From positions 868,001 to 932,000 of the forward strand of contig NZ_RPFZ01000001.1 in assembly GCF_003815535.1 (NCBI RefSeq): DNA of 64,000 nucleotides, written 5' to 3'. This stretch comes from Aurantiacibacter spongiae. Lineage in GTDB: Bacteria > Pseudomonadota > Alphaproteobacteria > Sphingomonadales > Sphingomonadaceae. Made by a program: the position numbers and the translations under genes. How positions within the stretch are numbered: position 1 is the first letter of the stretch; each line of letters starts with the position of its first letter. Shown in pieces: positions 43,347 to 52,315 of this stretch. The notes under the pieces were generated by a model. That model made no database searches. It saw only the letters and a list, made by a program, of their open reading frames with translations, and had not been told where the DNA came from.

Positions 43347-44692
43347 TTGCACGAGCGGCCCTCCTCGCCTCGGCGTTTTCGCTCGCCGGATGTGCCGGCG
43401 TGGACCCAGTGGTCCTGCAACCGGACATCGCCCCGCCACGGGTCTACGCTACCGACCTTCCCCCAGCAGGACTCGACCGAGAATGGTGGACCGGCTTCGG
43501 CGATCCGGTGCTGAGCGATCTTGTCGAGCAAGGGCTTGCCGCCAATCTCGATGTCGACGCGGCGGCAGGCCGGCTGGTATCGGCGGCAGCCCTGCTGCGC
43601 GCCGAGCGGGCCGACCGCCTGCCTTCGATCGACGGCACGGGGGATGCGGGGATAAGCCTTGGCACCGACAGCGAACTTACCGCGACCGCCGGTCTGTTCG
43701 GTCTGTTCAATCCCGACATAGACGGGCGCCTCGCTGCGGAAATCCGCGCCACCGCCGCCGACTACGCCGAAGCGGAATACTTGCTCGCGGACCAGCGCCG
43801 GCTTGTCGCAGCGGCCGTCGCCAGCCAGTATATCGAATACCGTCGGACCGGGGCGCAACTCGATCTGCTGGAGCAATCGACCGGCTTGCAGGAACAGACG
43901 CTCCGGATCGTGACACTGCGCTACGAAGCTGGTCTGGCCGCCAATCTCGACGTACGCCGCGCCGCCGCCGATCTCGCTCAGACGCGCGCGCGTCGCGGCC
44001 TTATCGAGATTTCGCGTGCGAATGCTCTGAACGCGCTCGCGGTTCTTCTGGCCGCGCCGCCGGGGGTATTCCGCATACCGCCTCCCGCGCAGAACCAGGA
44101 GATCCCGGACTACGGAGCCGGACCCGCCGCAGGGGTACCTGCCGATCTGTTGCGCAGGCGAACAGACATCCTCGCAGCGGAAGCCCGCCTCGCCCGTGCC
44201 GCAGCGGATATCGGCATCGAACAGGCCGATCTGCGGCCCTTGCTGACCATTCCGGGCAGTATCGGTCTTGGCGACGGGACGCTTGGCGGACTGTTCGGCG
44301 ACTTCCTGCTGGGCCTTGGTGCGGCCATCGACCTGCCGATCTTCGACGGCGGACGCCGGCGCGCGGAAGTCGACGCGGCCGAAGGCCTGGCGCAGGCGCG
44401 GTTGGCGGAATACCGCACGACCTTCCTCGATGCGCTTGGCGAGGTCGAGAACGCCCTGGTCGCGATCCAGGCCTACCGTCAGCGCAACGGCGCGCTGACC
44501 GAAGCCATCGACCAGAGCGAAACGGCGCTGTCGCAGTCGAATGCGCTCTACCGCGAAGGCCTGGCCTCGCTTTTCGACGTGCTCGATGCGCAGCGCCAGC
44601 TTATCGCCAGCCGGCAGGCGCTGATCGACAGCGAGGCAGCGCTGGCCAGTTCGTTCGTTTCCTTTCACGCGGCCGTCGGATCGGACTGGTAG
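43343..44692 (+). CDS. Outer-membrane efflux channel lipoprotein, NodT family
   Basis: A 449-aa TolC-like outer-membrane factor. Lipobox LAGC at about residue 14-17 and the EWWTGFGDPVLSDLVEQGLAAN entry segment are typical of NodT/OprM proteins. Duplicated helical repeats contain LRYEAGLAANLDVRRAAADLAQ and RRTDILAAEARLARAAADIG, ending in NALYREGLASLFDVLDAQRQL. It completes the RND system. The start overlaps the pump stop (ATGA). The 3' end faces the polysaccharide lyase gene with a 6-bp gap. Confidence 0.92.
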   Translation: MIARAALLASAFSLAGCAGVDPVVLQPDIAPPRVYATDLPPAGLDREWWTGFGDPVLSDLVEQGLAANLDVDAAAGRLVSAAALLRAERADRLPSIDGTGDAGISLGTDSELTATAGLFGLFNPDIDGRLAAEIRATAADYAEAEYLLADQRRLVAAAVASQYIEYRRTGAQLDLLEQSTGLQEQTLRIVTLRYEAGLAANLDVRRAAADLAQTRARRGLIEISRANALNALAVLLAAPPGVFRIPPPAQNQEIPDYGAGPAAGVPADLLRRRTDILAAEARLARAAADIGIEQADLRPLLTIPGSIGLGDGTLGGLFGDFLLGLGAAIDLPIFDGGRRRAEVDAAEGLAQARLAEYRTTFLDALGEVENALVAIQAYRQRNGALTEAIDQSETALSQSNALYREGLASLFDVLDAQRQLIASRQALIDSEAALASSFVSFHAAVGSDW

Positions 44693-44698
44693 AACCTG

Positions 44699-45925
44699 TC
44701 ACGGCAACTCGTCGAGATCGACCGGTCCGTCTTCACCCCACAGGAACAGAACCTCGCGCGAGACGCCGCGCATGCGCTCGATCCGGCCCGCGTCGAGATC
44801 GGTGTCCGGAAAGGGCCAGCCTGCCGGGTTTTCGGCGTAGCGCAGCAAGAACTGCCTTGCGGTCGAGAGACTTCGTCCATCGTCCAGGTTTGCGCCCCAC
44901 AGGTCTAGACCAACGCATTCCCCGATCGTGGCCAGCCGCGCCGCGCCGTCGACGACGTAATGTGCGTAGTGCCAGCTTCGCGTCCGACCGAGTTCAGCAA
45001 AAAACCGCCCCTGCCGGTCCATCTGCACGCCGAGCCGATAGTCCGGAAAGGCCGCGACCACATTGCGCGCGACATCGGGCGCGCCGGCGAACAGGGCGAA
45101 ATGAGCGAGATAGAAGTCGAAGAACACGCCGTGATTGTTCGCCTTTCGCATTTCGTCGTCGCCATTGTCGCTGGTCGCCATCCACACCAGAAAGTCGCGA
45201 TACCACTCGCGCAAGGCCCGCTCGTCTTGGGCGCCGAAGGCGGCGGAGGGACGAAGCAGTCCCAGCGACTCGACGATCGTGGAGAGGTGCGACGCCTCGA
45301 TGATACCCTCGCCTCGACCGTCGACCCGTCCGGGAATGCCCTGGGCAAAGTCGAAATTCGGGGTCATCCTTGTCGCGGAGTCGATGAACCAGGTCCGCGC
45401 GAGCATGGCCGCGTGTTCGGCGAAGCGTTCATCCTGCGAAAGATAGTAGCCAAGCGCCAGCGCGCGCATGTCCTCTGAAAGCGCCCTGAGACGCGACTTG
45501 TCAAATTCCGGTCCGTCGCGTTCGGGATTGACCACCCCGTCGCGCCGCACATAGGGAAGGCCATCGTCCGCTACTGGGTCAGGCCACCAGTACGGGCCGA
45601 TCGAAGCGTAGTCGTGCAGGCCCGCATCCGCCAGCGCGCGAGGTTTGTCCGTAACCGAGTAGGGACCGCGCGAAAGCGCTTCAACTGCATCCGACAAGGC
45701 TTCTTCATGCAGCGCCGGATCGGCCGCGATGGCTTCCAACCAGCGGGGTCGCCACAGGAAGGTGCGCCGCCCGCCGAATTCGGGCCCATAGCCTGCCTCC
45801 GCCTGGCAGGAGGGTGCTTCCGATGCTGCACGAAAGGCGGGCGCCGGGGCTTGTCCCTGCGCGGAAGCCGGCGGCAACCACGCGAGGGCGACTACCGCAA
45901 CGAGCGCCCTTCTACCGAGAGACAT
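44699..45925 (-). CDS. Alginate-lyase-family polysaccharide lyase, exported
   Basis: A 408-aa protein with signal peptide (about residues 6-22, ending ASAQ). It has the (alpha/alpha)-barrel alginate_lyase signature: KPRALADAGLHDYASIGPYW leading to WWPDP (113-117), the catalytic Asn/His segment NNH (263-265) in MRKANNHGVFFDFY, and RSWHY (316-320). This places it with PL5/PL38-like lyases, which act on alginate or glucuronan. Beta-elimination would give unsaturated uronate ends for the isomerase/KduD/KdgK genes. It overlaps kdgK by 14 bp and is last in that operon. The exact polymer is not decided by sequence. Confidence 0.82.
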   Translation of the reverse strand: MSLGRRALVAVVALAWLPPASAQGQAPAPAFRAASEAPSCQAEAGYGPEFGGRRTFLWRPRWLEAIAADPALHEEALSDAVEALSRGPYSVTDKPRALADAGLHDYASIGPYWWPDPVADDGLPYVRRDGVVNPERDGPEFDKSRLRALSEDMRALALGYYLSQDERFAEHAAMLARTWFIDSATRMTPNFDFAQGIPGRVDGRGEGIIEASHLSTIVESLGLLRPSAAFGAQDERALREWYRDFLVWMATSDNGDDEMRKANNHGVFFDFYLAHFALFAGAPDVARNVVAAFPDYRLGVQMDRQGRFFAELGRTRSWHYAHYVVDGAARLATIGECVGLDLWGANLDDGRSLSTARQFLLRYAENPAGWPFPDTDLDAGRIERMRGVSREVLFLWGEDGPVDLDELP

Positions 45926-46934
45926 CGCCGCCCCCGGCCATTACAGCGACCCAATCCTCGTGCGAGACCCGAACGAAATCGCCGGGTGTGTAGTGCTTGA
46001 GTGCAGACAGGGCAGTGCCTGCCTCGACAGCGCGTTCGAGATTTCCCGGATCGCTCAGCCAGCCCGCGAGTACGCCCGCGGTGAAGGCATCGCCCGTGCC
46101 AATTCGATCGACGATTCCCGACAGAACCCGCTCGCGGCTTTCCGCGCTGGTCCGGGCGGTGTCGATACGGCCAGTGATCCGGTGCGTGCCGTCGTCTTCC
46201 ACATGCCGCGCGGTCGAGGCAATGGCGTCAAGGTTCGGAAATGCGTCTAGAGCGGCGAGCGCAGCGTCGCGGCGGCGCTCGCTACCACCGCCGGAAAAGT
46301 CGCGGTCCAACAGCAGCGCGATGTCCTTGTGGTTGCCGATGAACAGGTTTGCCAGCCCCACCAGTTCGGCGATTTCCGGGCGCGGTTCCCGCCCGGTTCT
46401 CGCCCATAGCGACGGACGGAAATTGCCATCGAAGGAAAGCGTCATCCCCCGATCCCTGGCCGCCTTCGCCACACTTCTCGTCACGCGCGATGCCGCCTCG
46501 CTGACCGCGAGCGAGATTCCCGAGAGATGCAGGTGGGTTGCGCCGTCGAGCGCCGAAGGATCGTACTTCTCGGCAAGAGCGAACACGCTTTGCGCGCGGT
46601 CGTAGTGGACCCGGCCCGCGAGGGGTCCGATTGCGGGATTGAGGAAATAGAGACCCATCCGTCCTTCGCCGCCGGCGATACCGGAGGTGTCGATCCCTTC
46701 CGCCCGAAGAGTTCGGCGGGCGTGCTCGCCGAGATCGCCTTCGGGCAAGGCGGTGATCATGCGTGCGGGAATGCCCAGATTGGCGAGCGCCACGGCGACA
46801 TTCGCCTCGGCCCCGCCGACATGGACATCGAAGCGGGAGGCATCGCGAACCGTGCCACCCGCCTCCGGGGAAAGGCGCAGCAGCACCTCTCCGAAACAGG
46901 CGACGAGGGTCCGGTCTGGAACGGTAAGGGTCAT
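45912..46934 (-). CDS. kdgK: 2-dehydro-3-deoxygluconate (KDG) kinase, PfkB family
   Basis: A 340-aa sugar kinase that phosphorylates KDG to KDPG. PfkB motifs are FDVHVGGAEANVAVALANLG near the start and DRIGTGDAFTAGVLAGWL near the end, with the catalytic Asp in GTGDAF. LSFDGNFRPSLWARTGREP is typical of KDG kinases (the N-R-P-x-L-W motif). The ATG overlaps the kduD stop by one base (TGATG). A KDPG aldolase is not in the window. Substrate assignment is supported by the flanking reductase and isomerase. Confidence 0.88.
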   Translation of the reverse strand: MTLTVPDRTLVACFGEVLLRLSPEAGGTVRDASRFDVHVGGAEANVAVALANLGIPARMITALPEGDLGEHARRTLRAEGIDTSGIAGGEGRMGLYFLNPAIGPLAGRVHYDRAQSVFALAEKYDPSALDGATHLHLSGISLAVSEAASRVTRSVAKAARDRGMTLSFDGNFRPSLWARTGREPRPEIAELVGLANLFIGNHKDIALLLDRDFSGGGSERRRDAALAALDAFPNLDAIASTARHVEDDGTHRITGRIDTARTSAESRERVLSGIVDRIGTGDAFTAGVLAGWLSDPGNLERAVEAGTALSALKHYTPGDFVRVSHEDWVAVMAGGGDVSR

Positions 46935-47707
46935 CAGCGCGCCAGCCAGCCTCCGTCCACAGCCAGAATATGGCCCTGTACGTAATCGGCCGCCCGGCTG
47001 GCGAGAAAGACGGCGGCGCCACCGATATCCGCCGGGTCGCCCCAGCGCCCTTCCGGGATGCGTTCGACGATCTGCCGGTTGCGCGTCTCGTCGGCCTGCA
47101 GGGCGGCGGTGTTGTTGGTGGCGATGTAGCCGGGCGCGATGGCGTTGACGTTGATGCCCTTGGCAGCCCATTCATTCGCCATCAGCTTGGTCAGGCCGCC
47201 GACTCCGCTCTTGCTCGCGGTGTAGCTCGGCACGCGAATCCCGCCCTGGAAGGTGAGCATCGAAGCGATGTTGACGATCTTGCCGCGCAGAGCGTACGGC
47301 GCCGCCCAGCCCGTCATCTGCCGGGCGACCGCCTGGCTGAGGAAGAACAGGACCTTGAGGTTGACGTCCATCACCGCGTCCCAGTCCTCCTCGGAAAAGT
47401 CGAGCGCGTCTTCGCGGCGGATGATACCGGCGTTGTTGACGAGGATGTCGACGCGATCGAAGGCGTCGACAGCCTGTTCCACCACGCCGGACACGGGGGC
47501 GGTGCTCGACAGGTCGGCCCGGATCAGCGCCGCGCGCCGCCCCGCCTTCTCTACCAGGCCCTGTGTCTCGTCGCACGCGCTGCGCCCGACGAGCACCAGG
47601 TTCGCACCCGCGCGGGCGAGAGCGACGGCAATACCCTGCCCGATGCCGGTATTGGCGCCGGTCACCATCGCGGTGCGCCCGGTCAGGTCGAACGGATTAT
47701 TGGCCAT
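46934..47707 (-). CDS. kduD: 2-dehydro-3-deoxy-D-gluconate 5-dehydrogenase (KduD/DhuD-type SDR)
   Basis: A 257-aa short-chain dehydrogenase. Motifs are VTGANTGIGQGIAVALARAG, LVNNAGIIRREDALDFSEED, catalytic Ser in IVNIASMLTFQGG, Tyr/Lys in VPSYTASKSGVGG, then NVNAIAPGYIATNNT. The last stretch and the IIRR segment follow KduD proteins, which reduce 2,5-diketo-3-deoxygluconate (DK-II) to KDG. GAGGGGACAGGAC precedes the ATG. It lies between the isomerase and kdgK, exactly where this step is needed. Confidence 0.87.
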   Translation of the reverse strand: MANNPFDLTGRTAMVTGANTGIGQGIAVALARAGANLVLVGRSACDETQGLVEKAGRRAALIRADLSSTAPVSGVVEQAVDAFDRVDILVNNAGIIRREDALDFSEEDWDAVMDVNLKVLFFLSQAVARQMTGWAAPYALRGKIVNIASMLTFQGGIRVPSYTASKSGVGGLTKLMANEWAAKGINVNAIAPGYIATNNTAALQADETRNRQIVERIPEGRWGDPADIGGAAVFLASRAADYVQGHILAVDGGWLAR

Positions 47708-47727
47708 GTCCTGTCCCCTCCTGCCGA

Positions 47728-48360
47728 TCAAAGCGCTCGCAGATAGTCGCTGATCGCGTCGTCCTTCGCGTTGGCGTAGAACTGGTCGGCGAACTTCTCG
47801 CCCGCAATGGCCGCCTTGAGCAAGTCCTGATCGACATTCTTCAGCACGGTCACCATGTCGTGACAGGTCTTGGACTTGAGCTCGGCCAGGACGCCGCGGT
47901 TCTTCGCCATGATCTCCGCGCGCTCCCGGGGATAGCCGACACCGCTCTCGCCTTCGAACAGCTTGCGGTAGCAATCCTGCAGATTAAGCTCCGCCGCCCA
48001 TCCGAAGCCCTTGGCATAGGGCATGGCGATGGCGTTGCCGTCGTTGATCTGCGCGAACAGGAAGGCGTCGGTCGGATCGATCACCAAACCGCAGAACACA
48101 CCCGGCATGGCGTTGGCCGCCAGCATCGACCCGGTCCCGGTGCCGCACCCCGTCACCACGAAATCGGCGGCGCCGGAATTGAGCAGGATGCCGGTGAGCA
48201 GGCCAACCATCGGATAGGTCACCTGCGCCGCGTCGTCGGCGGTATACATGCCGTAATTGTGAACCTCGTGACCGAGCGGTTCGACCACCGAGGTCAGCGC
48301 CTCGTGAATGATCGAGTTCTTCGCCGCCTGGCTGTTCTCGTTGATGAGCGCGATCTTCAT
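47728..48360 (-). CDS. RpiB/LacAB-family isomerase, probable DHU isomerase (DhuI-like)
   Basis: A 210-aa RpiB-superfamily protein. The family core is visible: MKIALINENSQAAKN, HEVHNYGMYTADDA, DFVVTGCGTGTGSMLAANAM with Cys replacing or neighbouring the usual base, and NAIAMPYAKGFGWA. A C-terminal extension of about 60 residues (beyond the normal 150-aa RpiB) is like DhuI, the streptococcal isomerase that converts 4-deoxy-5-hexosulose uronate (DHU) to DK-II in place of KduI. No kduI-like gene is seen, and this gene precedes kduD and kdgK, which supports the role. It is first in the operon behind a LacI operator. Ribose-5-phosphate isomerase activity is the main alternative. Confidence 0.78.
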   Translation of the reverse strand: MKIALINENSQAAKNSIIHEALTSVVEPLGHEVHNYGMYTADDAAQVTYPMVGLLTGILLNSGAADFVVTGCGTGTGSMLAANAMPGVFCGLVIDPTDAFLFAQINDGNAIAMPYAKGFGWAAELNLQDCYRKLFEGESGVGYPRERAEIMAKNRGVLAELKSKTCHDMVTVLKNVDQDLLKAAIAGEKFADQFYANAKDDAISDYLRAL

Positions 48361-48420
48361 ACCGGAATGTCCTCTCTCAATGTCTGCACGCGACCTGCGG
48401 ATCGCGATCTGTCCCCGTTT

Positions 48421-48435
48421 TGGTAACCGGTGTCA
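48421..48435. promoter_or_regulatory. Uronate LacI operator, copy 1
   Basis: TGGTAACCGGTGTCA, the complement of TGACACCGGTTACCA, upstream of the isomerase-kduD-kdgK-lyase operon (first start at 48360). The same sequence recurs at 56002 and, altered, at 56024. ACCGGT is the palindromic core. The adjacent LacI gene (48471-49493) is the probable ligand. Confidence 0.8.
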
Positions 48436-48470
48436 TCAGCAAATGCAAGCGTTCCACCATCGCGCCTGCG

Positions 48471-49493
48471 TCAGGTTCCGGCAGGAGGGACGACCGAGCT
48501 GCGTTCGACCAGCGTGGACGGGAGCAGCCAGGGTTCTTCCGCCGCGGCGTCTTCCGGGCAGATCAGCTTGCGGGCCGCGGCGAAAGCCATTTCGACGATG
48601 GGCCAGCGAACCGTCGTCAGCGACGGCCAGACATGACTCGAGAGCGGCGTATCGTCGAAACCGACGATGGACATGTCCTCTGGAATGCGCAGCCCGCTGC
48701 GCCTCGCCGCGATCATCGCCCCGATGGCCATCTCGTCGTTGCAGGCGAAGATCGCGGTCGGTCGCGGGTCCAGCGTGACGAGGCTTTCCGCCGCCGCAAC
48801 GCCCGATTCGAACGTGTAGCTGCCGGGACGCACCAGCGCCTCGTCCACCACCAGGCCGGCTTCGATCATCGCCTGCTCGAAGCCGGCGCGGCGTTCCTGC
48901 GGAGAGGTGAAGCCTTCCGGCCCCTCGATGAGAGCGATGCGGGAATGGCCCTTGGCGATCAGGTAGGAGACCGCATCTTGCACCGCCTCCCTGTCGTTCG
49001 AGGTGACGGTGTTTTCAGCCGCGTCGAGCTTGACGGATCCCATCCGCACGTACCGGCAGCCGAACTCGCGGCACAGTTCGGCGATGTTGTCGCGCTCGGA
49101 TATCGGCGGCAACAGCACGACGCCGTAAGGGCGCTGGCGTTCGAAGAAGCCGCGCAGATCGTCCTCGATCGTCGGCGAGGTGCGGTCGACCGGCTGCACC
49201 ATCAGGCCGAATTCGCTGTTCTCCAGCGCATCGAGGATACCCTTCTGGACGTTCACCAGGAACTGCGCGTTGGGATTGTCATGAATGACGGCGATGATGA
49301 AATTGCGCCGCAGCGCCAGGGCCCTGGCCTGCGGATTTGGCACGTAGCCGAGGTCGGCGATGACGGTTTCCACCCGTTCGCGGGTCGCGTCGCTCAGCAG
49401 CGGGGACTTGTTGATGACCCGGCTGACGGTCTTTTTCGACACGCCCGCGCGCTTCGCGACATCGTTGATCGTCGGTTTGCTGCCCCCGTTCAT
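48471..49493 (-). CDS. LacI-family regulator of the uronate locus
   Basis: A 340-aa LacI/PurR repressor. The DNA-binding head (PTINDVAKRAGVSKKTVSRV, then GYVPNPQARALALRR) starts at residue 7. The effector domain has ALIEGPEGFTSPQERRAGFE, IFACNDEMAIGAMIAARRSG and IVGFDDTPLSSHVWPSLTTV. It sits between the TRAP/TBDR genes and the isomerase operon, all on the minus strand. The ACCGGT-core boxes flanking the locus are the likely targets. Inducer probably KDG or a related uronate, by analogy to KdgR-like LacI proteins. Confidence 0.87.
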   Translation of the reverse strand: MNGGSKPTINDVAKRAGVSKKTVSRVINKSPLLSDATRERVETVIADLGYVPNPQARALALRRNFIIAVIHDNPNAQFLVNVQKGILDALENSEFGLMVQPVDRTSPTIEDDLRGFFERQRPYGVVLLPPISERDNIAELCREFGCRYVRMGSVKLDAAENTVTSNDREAVQDAVSYLIAKGHSRIALIEGPEGFTSPQERRAGFEQAMIEAGLVVDEALVRPGSYTFESGVAAAESLVTLDPRPTAIFACNDEMAIGAMIAARRSGLRIPEDMSIVGFDDTPLSSHVWPSLTTVRWPIVEMAFAAARKLICPEDAAAEEPWLLPSTLVERSSVVPPAGT

Positions 49494-49545
49494 CCCCTAC
49501 CCTTATGGGCCGGTTTGCGGATCGCCAAGTGGTGCGAAGTAAAAA

Positions 49546-50823
49546 CTACAGCGCGTGAGGTAGCCAGAGCGAGAGGCCGGGAAGATATGTCACCAGAGCC
49601 AGCGAGATCAGCAGCGTGAGGTAGAAGGGCCAGATCGTCGCCACCATGCGCGACAGGGGCACCTTGCCGACCGCTGATCCGACGAACAGGACCGAACCGA
49701 CCGGCGGCGTGACCAGGCCGATGCCGAGATTGAGCATCAGGATGATCCCGAAATGCACGGGGTCCACCCCGGTCGCCATCGCCACCGGCAGGAAGATCGG
49801 GGTGGTGATCACGATCAGCGGGGCCATGTCCATGAATGTGCCCAGCGCCAGCAGCATGACGTTGATGATGAGCAGGGTGAGGATCGGATTGTCGGTTATG
49901 ACCGCGATCAGGCCAGCGAGTGCGGCAGGCACTTCCAGCAGGGCGAGGGCAAAGCCGAAGGCGGTCGCGGCGGCGATGATGAACAGCACCATCGCCGCGG
50001 TCCGCACCGATTTCTGTGCCGCCTCCCAGGTGCCGCGCCAGCCCAGGTTGCGATAGACGAAGGTGCCGACGACGATGGTGTAGATCACCGCCACCGCGCT
50101 GCTTTCCGTGGGCGTGAAAATGCCCGACAGGATGCCACCCATGATGAGCACGCCGGTGAACAGGCCGGGGACGGCGTAGATCGCCGCGCGAATGAAGGTC
50201 CGCCAGCCGGGGAAGGTGCCGCGCGGCAGGTTGCGCCAGCGGGCCACCAGCCAGGTGGTCAGCATCAGCAACCCGCCGGTCAGCACTCCGGGCACGATAC
50301 CGGCCAGGAAGAGATCGCCGATGGAAACGCCGATGCCCGATGCCGCGGCGTAGATGATCATGTTATGCGAGGGCGGGATCAGCAGGCCGACGATCGCCGC
50401 GGTCACGGTGACGTTGACCGAGAAGTCGCGATCGTATCCCTTCTCGTCCATGAGCGGCACCATGGTCGATCCGATGGCCGACGCGCTCGCGATGGCGGAG
50501 CCAGACACTGCGCCGAACATCATGCTGGCGCCGACGTCCACAAGCCCAAGTCCGCCGCGGACCCGCCCGAAGGCAGCATCGGCCACCCGTACCAGCCGCT
50601 CGGCAATTCCGGCCCGGTACATCAGGTCGCCGGCGAAGATGAAGAAGGGAATTGCCATCAGGGTGAAGACGCTGATGCCCGCCGCCATGCGCTGCACCGC
50701 CACGATCAGCGGAATGTCGGCGACGGCGAATGTCGCGAGGGCCGCGCCGAACAGGGCGAAGGCCACTGGCACGCCGATGGCGAGAAGGATCAGCAGCACG
50801 GCGAACAGGACGAGGATTTCCAT
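49546..50823 (-). CDS. dctM: TRAP transporter large permease (DctM)
   Basis: A 425-aa integral membrane protein with about twelve hydrophobic segments. DctM family stretches are IPFFIFAGDLMYRAGIAERL, MMFGAVSGSAIASASAIGST and TPTESSAVAVIYTI. It forms the Na+-coupled permease with DctQ. The start overlaps the dctQ stop as TGATG. The neighbours suggest uronate mono- or disaccharide transport across the inner membrane. Confidence 0.92.
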   Translation of the reverse strand: MEILVLFAVLLILLAIGVPVAFALFGAALATFAVADIPLIVAVQRMAAGISVFTLMAIPFFIFAGDLMYRAGIAERLVRVADAAFGRVRGGLGLVDVGASMMFGAVSGSAIASASAIGSTMVPLMDEKGYDRDFSVNVTVTAAIVGLLIPPSHNMIIYAAASGIGVSIGDLFLAGIVPGVLTGGLLMLTTWLVARWRNLPRGTFPGWRTFIRAAIYAVPGLFTGVLIMGGILSGIFTPTESSAVAVIYTIVVGTFVYRNLGWRGTWEAAQKSVRTAAMVLFIIAAATAFGFALALLEVPAALAGLIAVITDNPILTLLIINVMLLALGTFMDMAPLIVITTPIFLPVAMATGVDPVHFGIILMLNLGIGLVTPPVGSVLFVGSAVGKVPLSRMVATIWPFYLTLLISLALVTYLPGLSLWLPHAL

Positions 50824-51302
50824 CAGCGCACCCCTCGCTTTTCGGCCAGTCGCACGCGAATGCGGCCGATGGAGAACACCGTCATCAGCAGACCGGCAAA
50901 GGGTATGGGCAGATAGGCGAAGGCTCGGCTTATCCCGAGCGAGGGGATCACGTGCTCGCGCACGTCCCACGCCAGCAGGGTGCCGTAGATCGCGAATACG
51001 AGGCCGAAACCCGCGATCAGCACATGGATCGCGATACGCAGATTGCGCATGCCACGGGGCGAGAGGCGCTGTTCGAGGATCTCGATCCGGATATGGAACC
51101 GCTCCCACACGCCGGCAGCGGCCGCCAGAAAGACGTACCAGATCATCAGCACCAGCGCGGTCTGTTCGGACCAGGACGGACTGTGATCGAGCACGAACCG
51201 GCCGAACACCTGCCAGCCGATCACGGCGGTCATCGCCAGCAGGCCGGCCGCGCCGAGCCGGGCGAGGAGATCCGCCGCGCGATCCTCGAACCCCCGCTTC
51301 AC
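50823..51302 (-). CDS. dctQ: TRAP transporter small permease (DctQ)
   Basis: A 159-aa protein beginning at a GTG that overlaps the dctP stop (GTGA); a longer reading would run deep into dctP. It has four hydrophobic segments with SWSEQTALVLMIWYVFLAAA, the conserved DctQ W-x-E motif. It partners DctM. Confidence 0.9.
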   Translation of the reverse strand: MKRGFEDRAADLLARLGAAGLLAMTAVIGWQVFGRFVLDHSPSWSEQTALVLMIWYVFLAAAAGVWERFHIRIEILEQRLSPRGMRNLRIAIHVLIAGFGLVFAIYGTLLAWDVREHVIPSLGISRAFAYLPIPFAGLLMTVFSIGRIRVRLAEKRGVR

Positions 51303-52315
51303 CGCGCGACCTCGCGCTGCGCGAGGATGCGCTCGACCAGTTCGCGCTGACGCGGCGTGGTGAGCGAGGCGTCCCACATGGCCGTCATCCGTTCGGCGAA
51401 GGGCGCCGGATCGACCTCGTTCACCGCGACGCCCGAGGCGAGCACGATCGCCCGGCTTTTCTCCACCTGCGCGTCCCACAAGCGGCGCATGTAGGGCACC
51501 GACTGCTTCGCCGCGAGGCGTACCGCCCGCCTGTCCGCGGGAGGCAGAGCGTCGTACTTGACCTTGGACATGACGAAGACTTCGGGTGCAAGGAGGTGGC
51601 GGGTCAGGCTGTAGAAGCGCGCGACCTCGAAATGGCGGCCGTTCTCGAAACTGGGCCAGTTGTTCTCCGCCCCGTCGATCACGCCCTGCGCCAGGCTCTG
51701 GTAAACCTCGTCGAGCGGCATCGGTACAGCGTCGGCGCCGAGCGAACGGACCATGGCGATGTAGAGATCAGATCCCGGTACCCGCAATTTGAGGCCGCGC
51801 ATGTCTTCGGGCCGATGGATGGGGCGGCGGGTGTTGTAGAAGCTGCGCGCGCCGGAATCGTAGAAGCACAACCCGACAAGGCCGTGCGGCTCGAGCGAGG
51901 CGAGAATTGCGTCGCCTACGGGCCCGTCCACGACGCGGCGCATGTGCGCGGTATCCGAGAAGATGAACGGCAGCGCGGCCACGATGGTGAGCGGCTCGAT
52001 CGAATTGAGCGGGGCGAGGTTGACCCGGTTGAAATCGATCCCGCCGAAACTGGTGATTTCCAGCGTGTCGCGTTCATTACCCAGTTGACCACCGGCGTAG
52101 ATGCGCAGGTCCAGTCGGCCGCCCGTCGCAGAATACAGCAGCTCGCCGAAGCGGCGCACGCCCTCGACCGTGGGATAGCCGATCGGGTGCGTGTCCGAGG
52201 ATGTCAGCACGCCGTGCCCAAGAACGCGGGCACACCCGGCGAGCCCGCCCGCGGCGATGCCGCCCAGGACCGCGCGGCGACCGAGCCGCAAAGTCGCGGG
52301 AACCGCTTCGCTCAC
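51299..52315 (-). CDS. dctP: TRAP transporter substrate-binding protein (DctP), predicted lipoprotein
   Basis: A 338-aa TRAP solute receptor. The N-terminus has a twin-arginine-like LGRRAVLGG followed by a lipobox (LAGC), so it is probably tethered to a membrane, unlike most free periplasmic TRAP receptors. The core shows FGELLYSATGGRLDLRIYAG, FYNTRRPIHRPEDMRGLKLR with the conserved Arg of the substrate carboxylate clamp, and DGAENNWPSF. The conserved Arg implies an acidic ligand such as a uronate. It overlaps both neighbours by 4 bp. Confidence 0.9.
   Translation of the reverse strand: MSEAVPATLRLGRRAVLGGIAAGGLAGCARVLGHGVLTSSDTHPIGYPTVEGVRRFGELLYSATGGRLDLRIYAGGQLGNERDTLEITSFGGIDFNRVNLAPLNSIEPLTIVAALPFIFSDTAHMRRVVDGPVGDAILASLEPHGLVGLCFYDSGARSFYNTRRPIHRPEDMRGLKLRVPGSDLYIAMVRSLGADAVPMPLDEVYQSLAQGVIDGAENNWPSFENGRHFEVARFYSLTRHLLAPEVFVMSKVKYDALPPADRRAVRLAAKQSVPYMRRLWDAQVEKSRAIVLASGVAVNEVDPAPFAERMTAMWDASLTTPRQRELVERILAQREVAR

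Noticed and set aside
45912-48360. Classical alginate DEH-reductase pathway
   Set aside because: An isomerase plus KduD-type reductase fits the DHU route better; alginate remains possible only because of the lyase fold.
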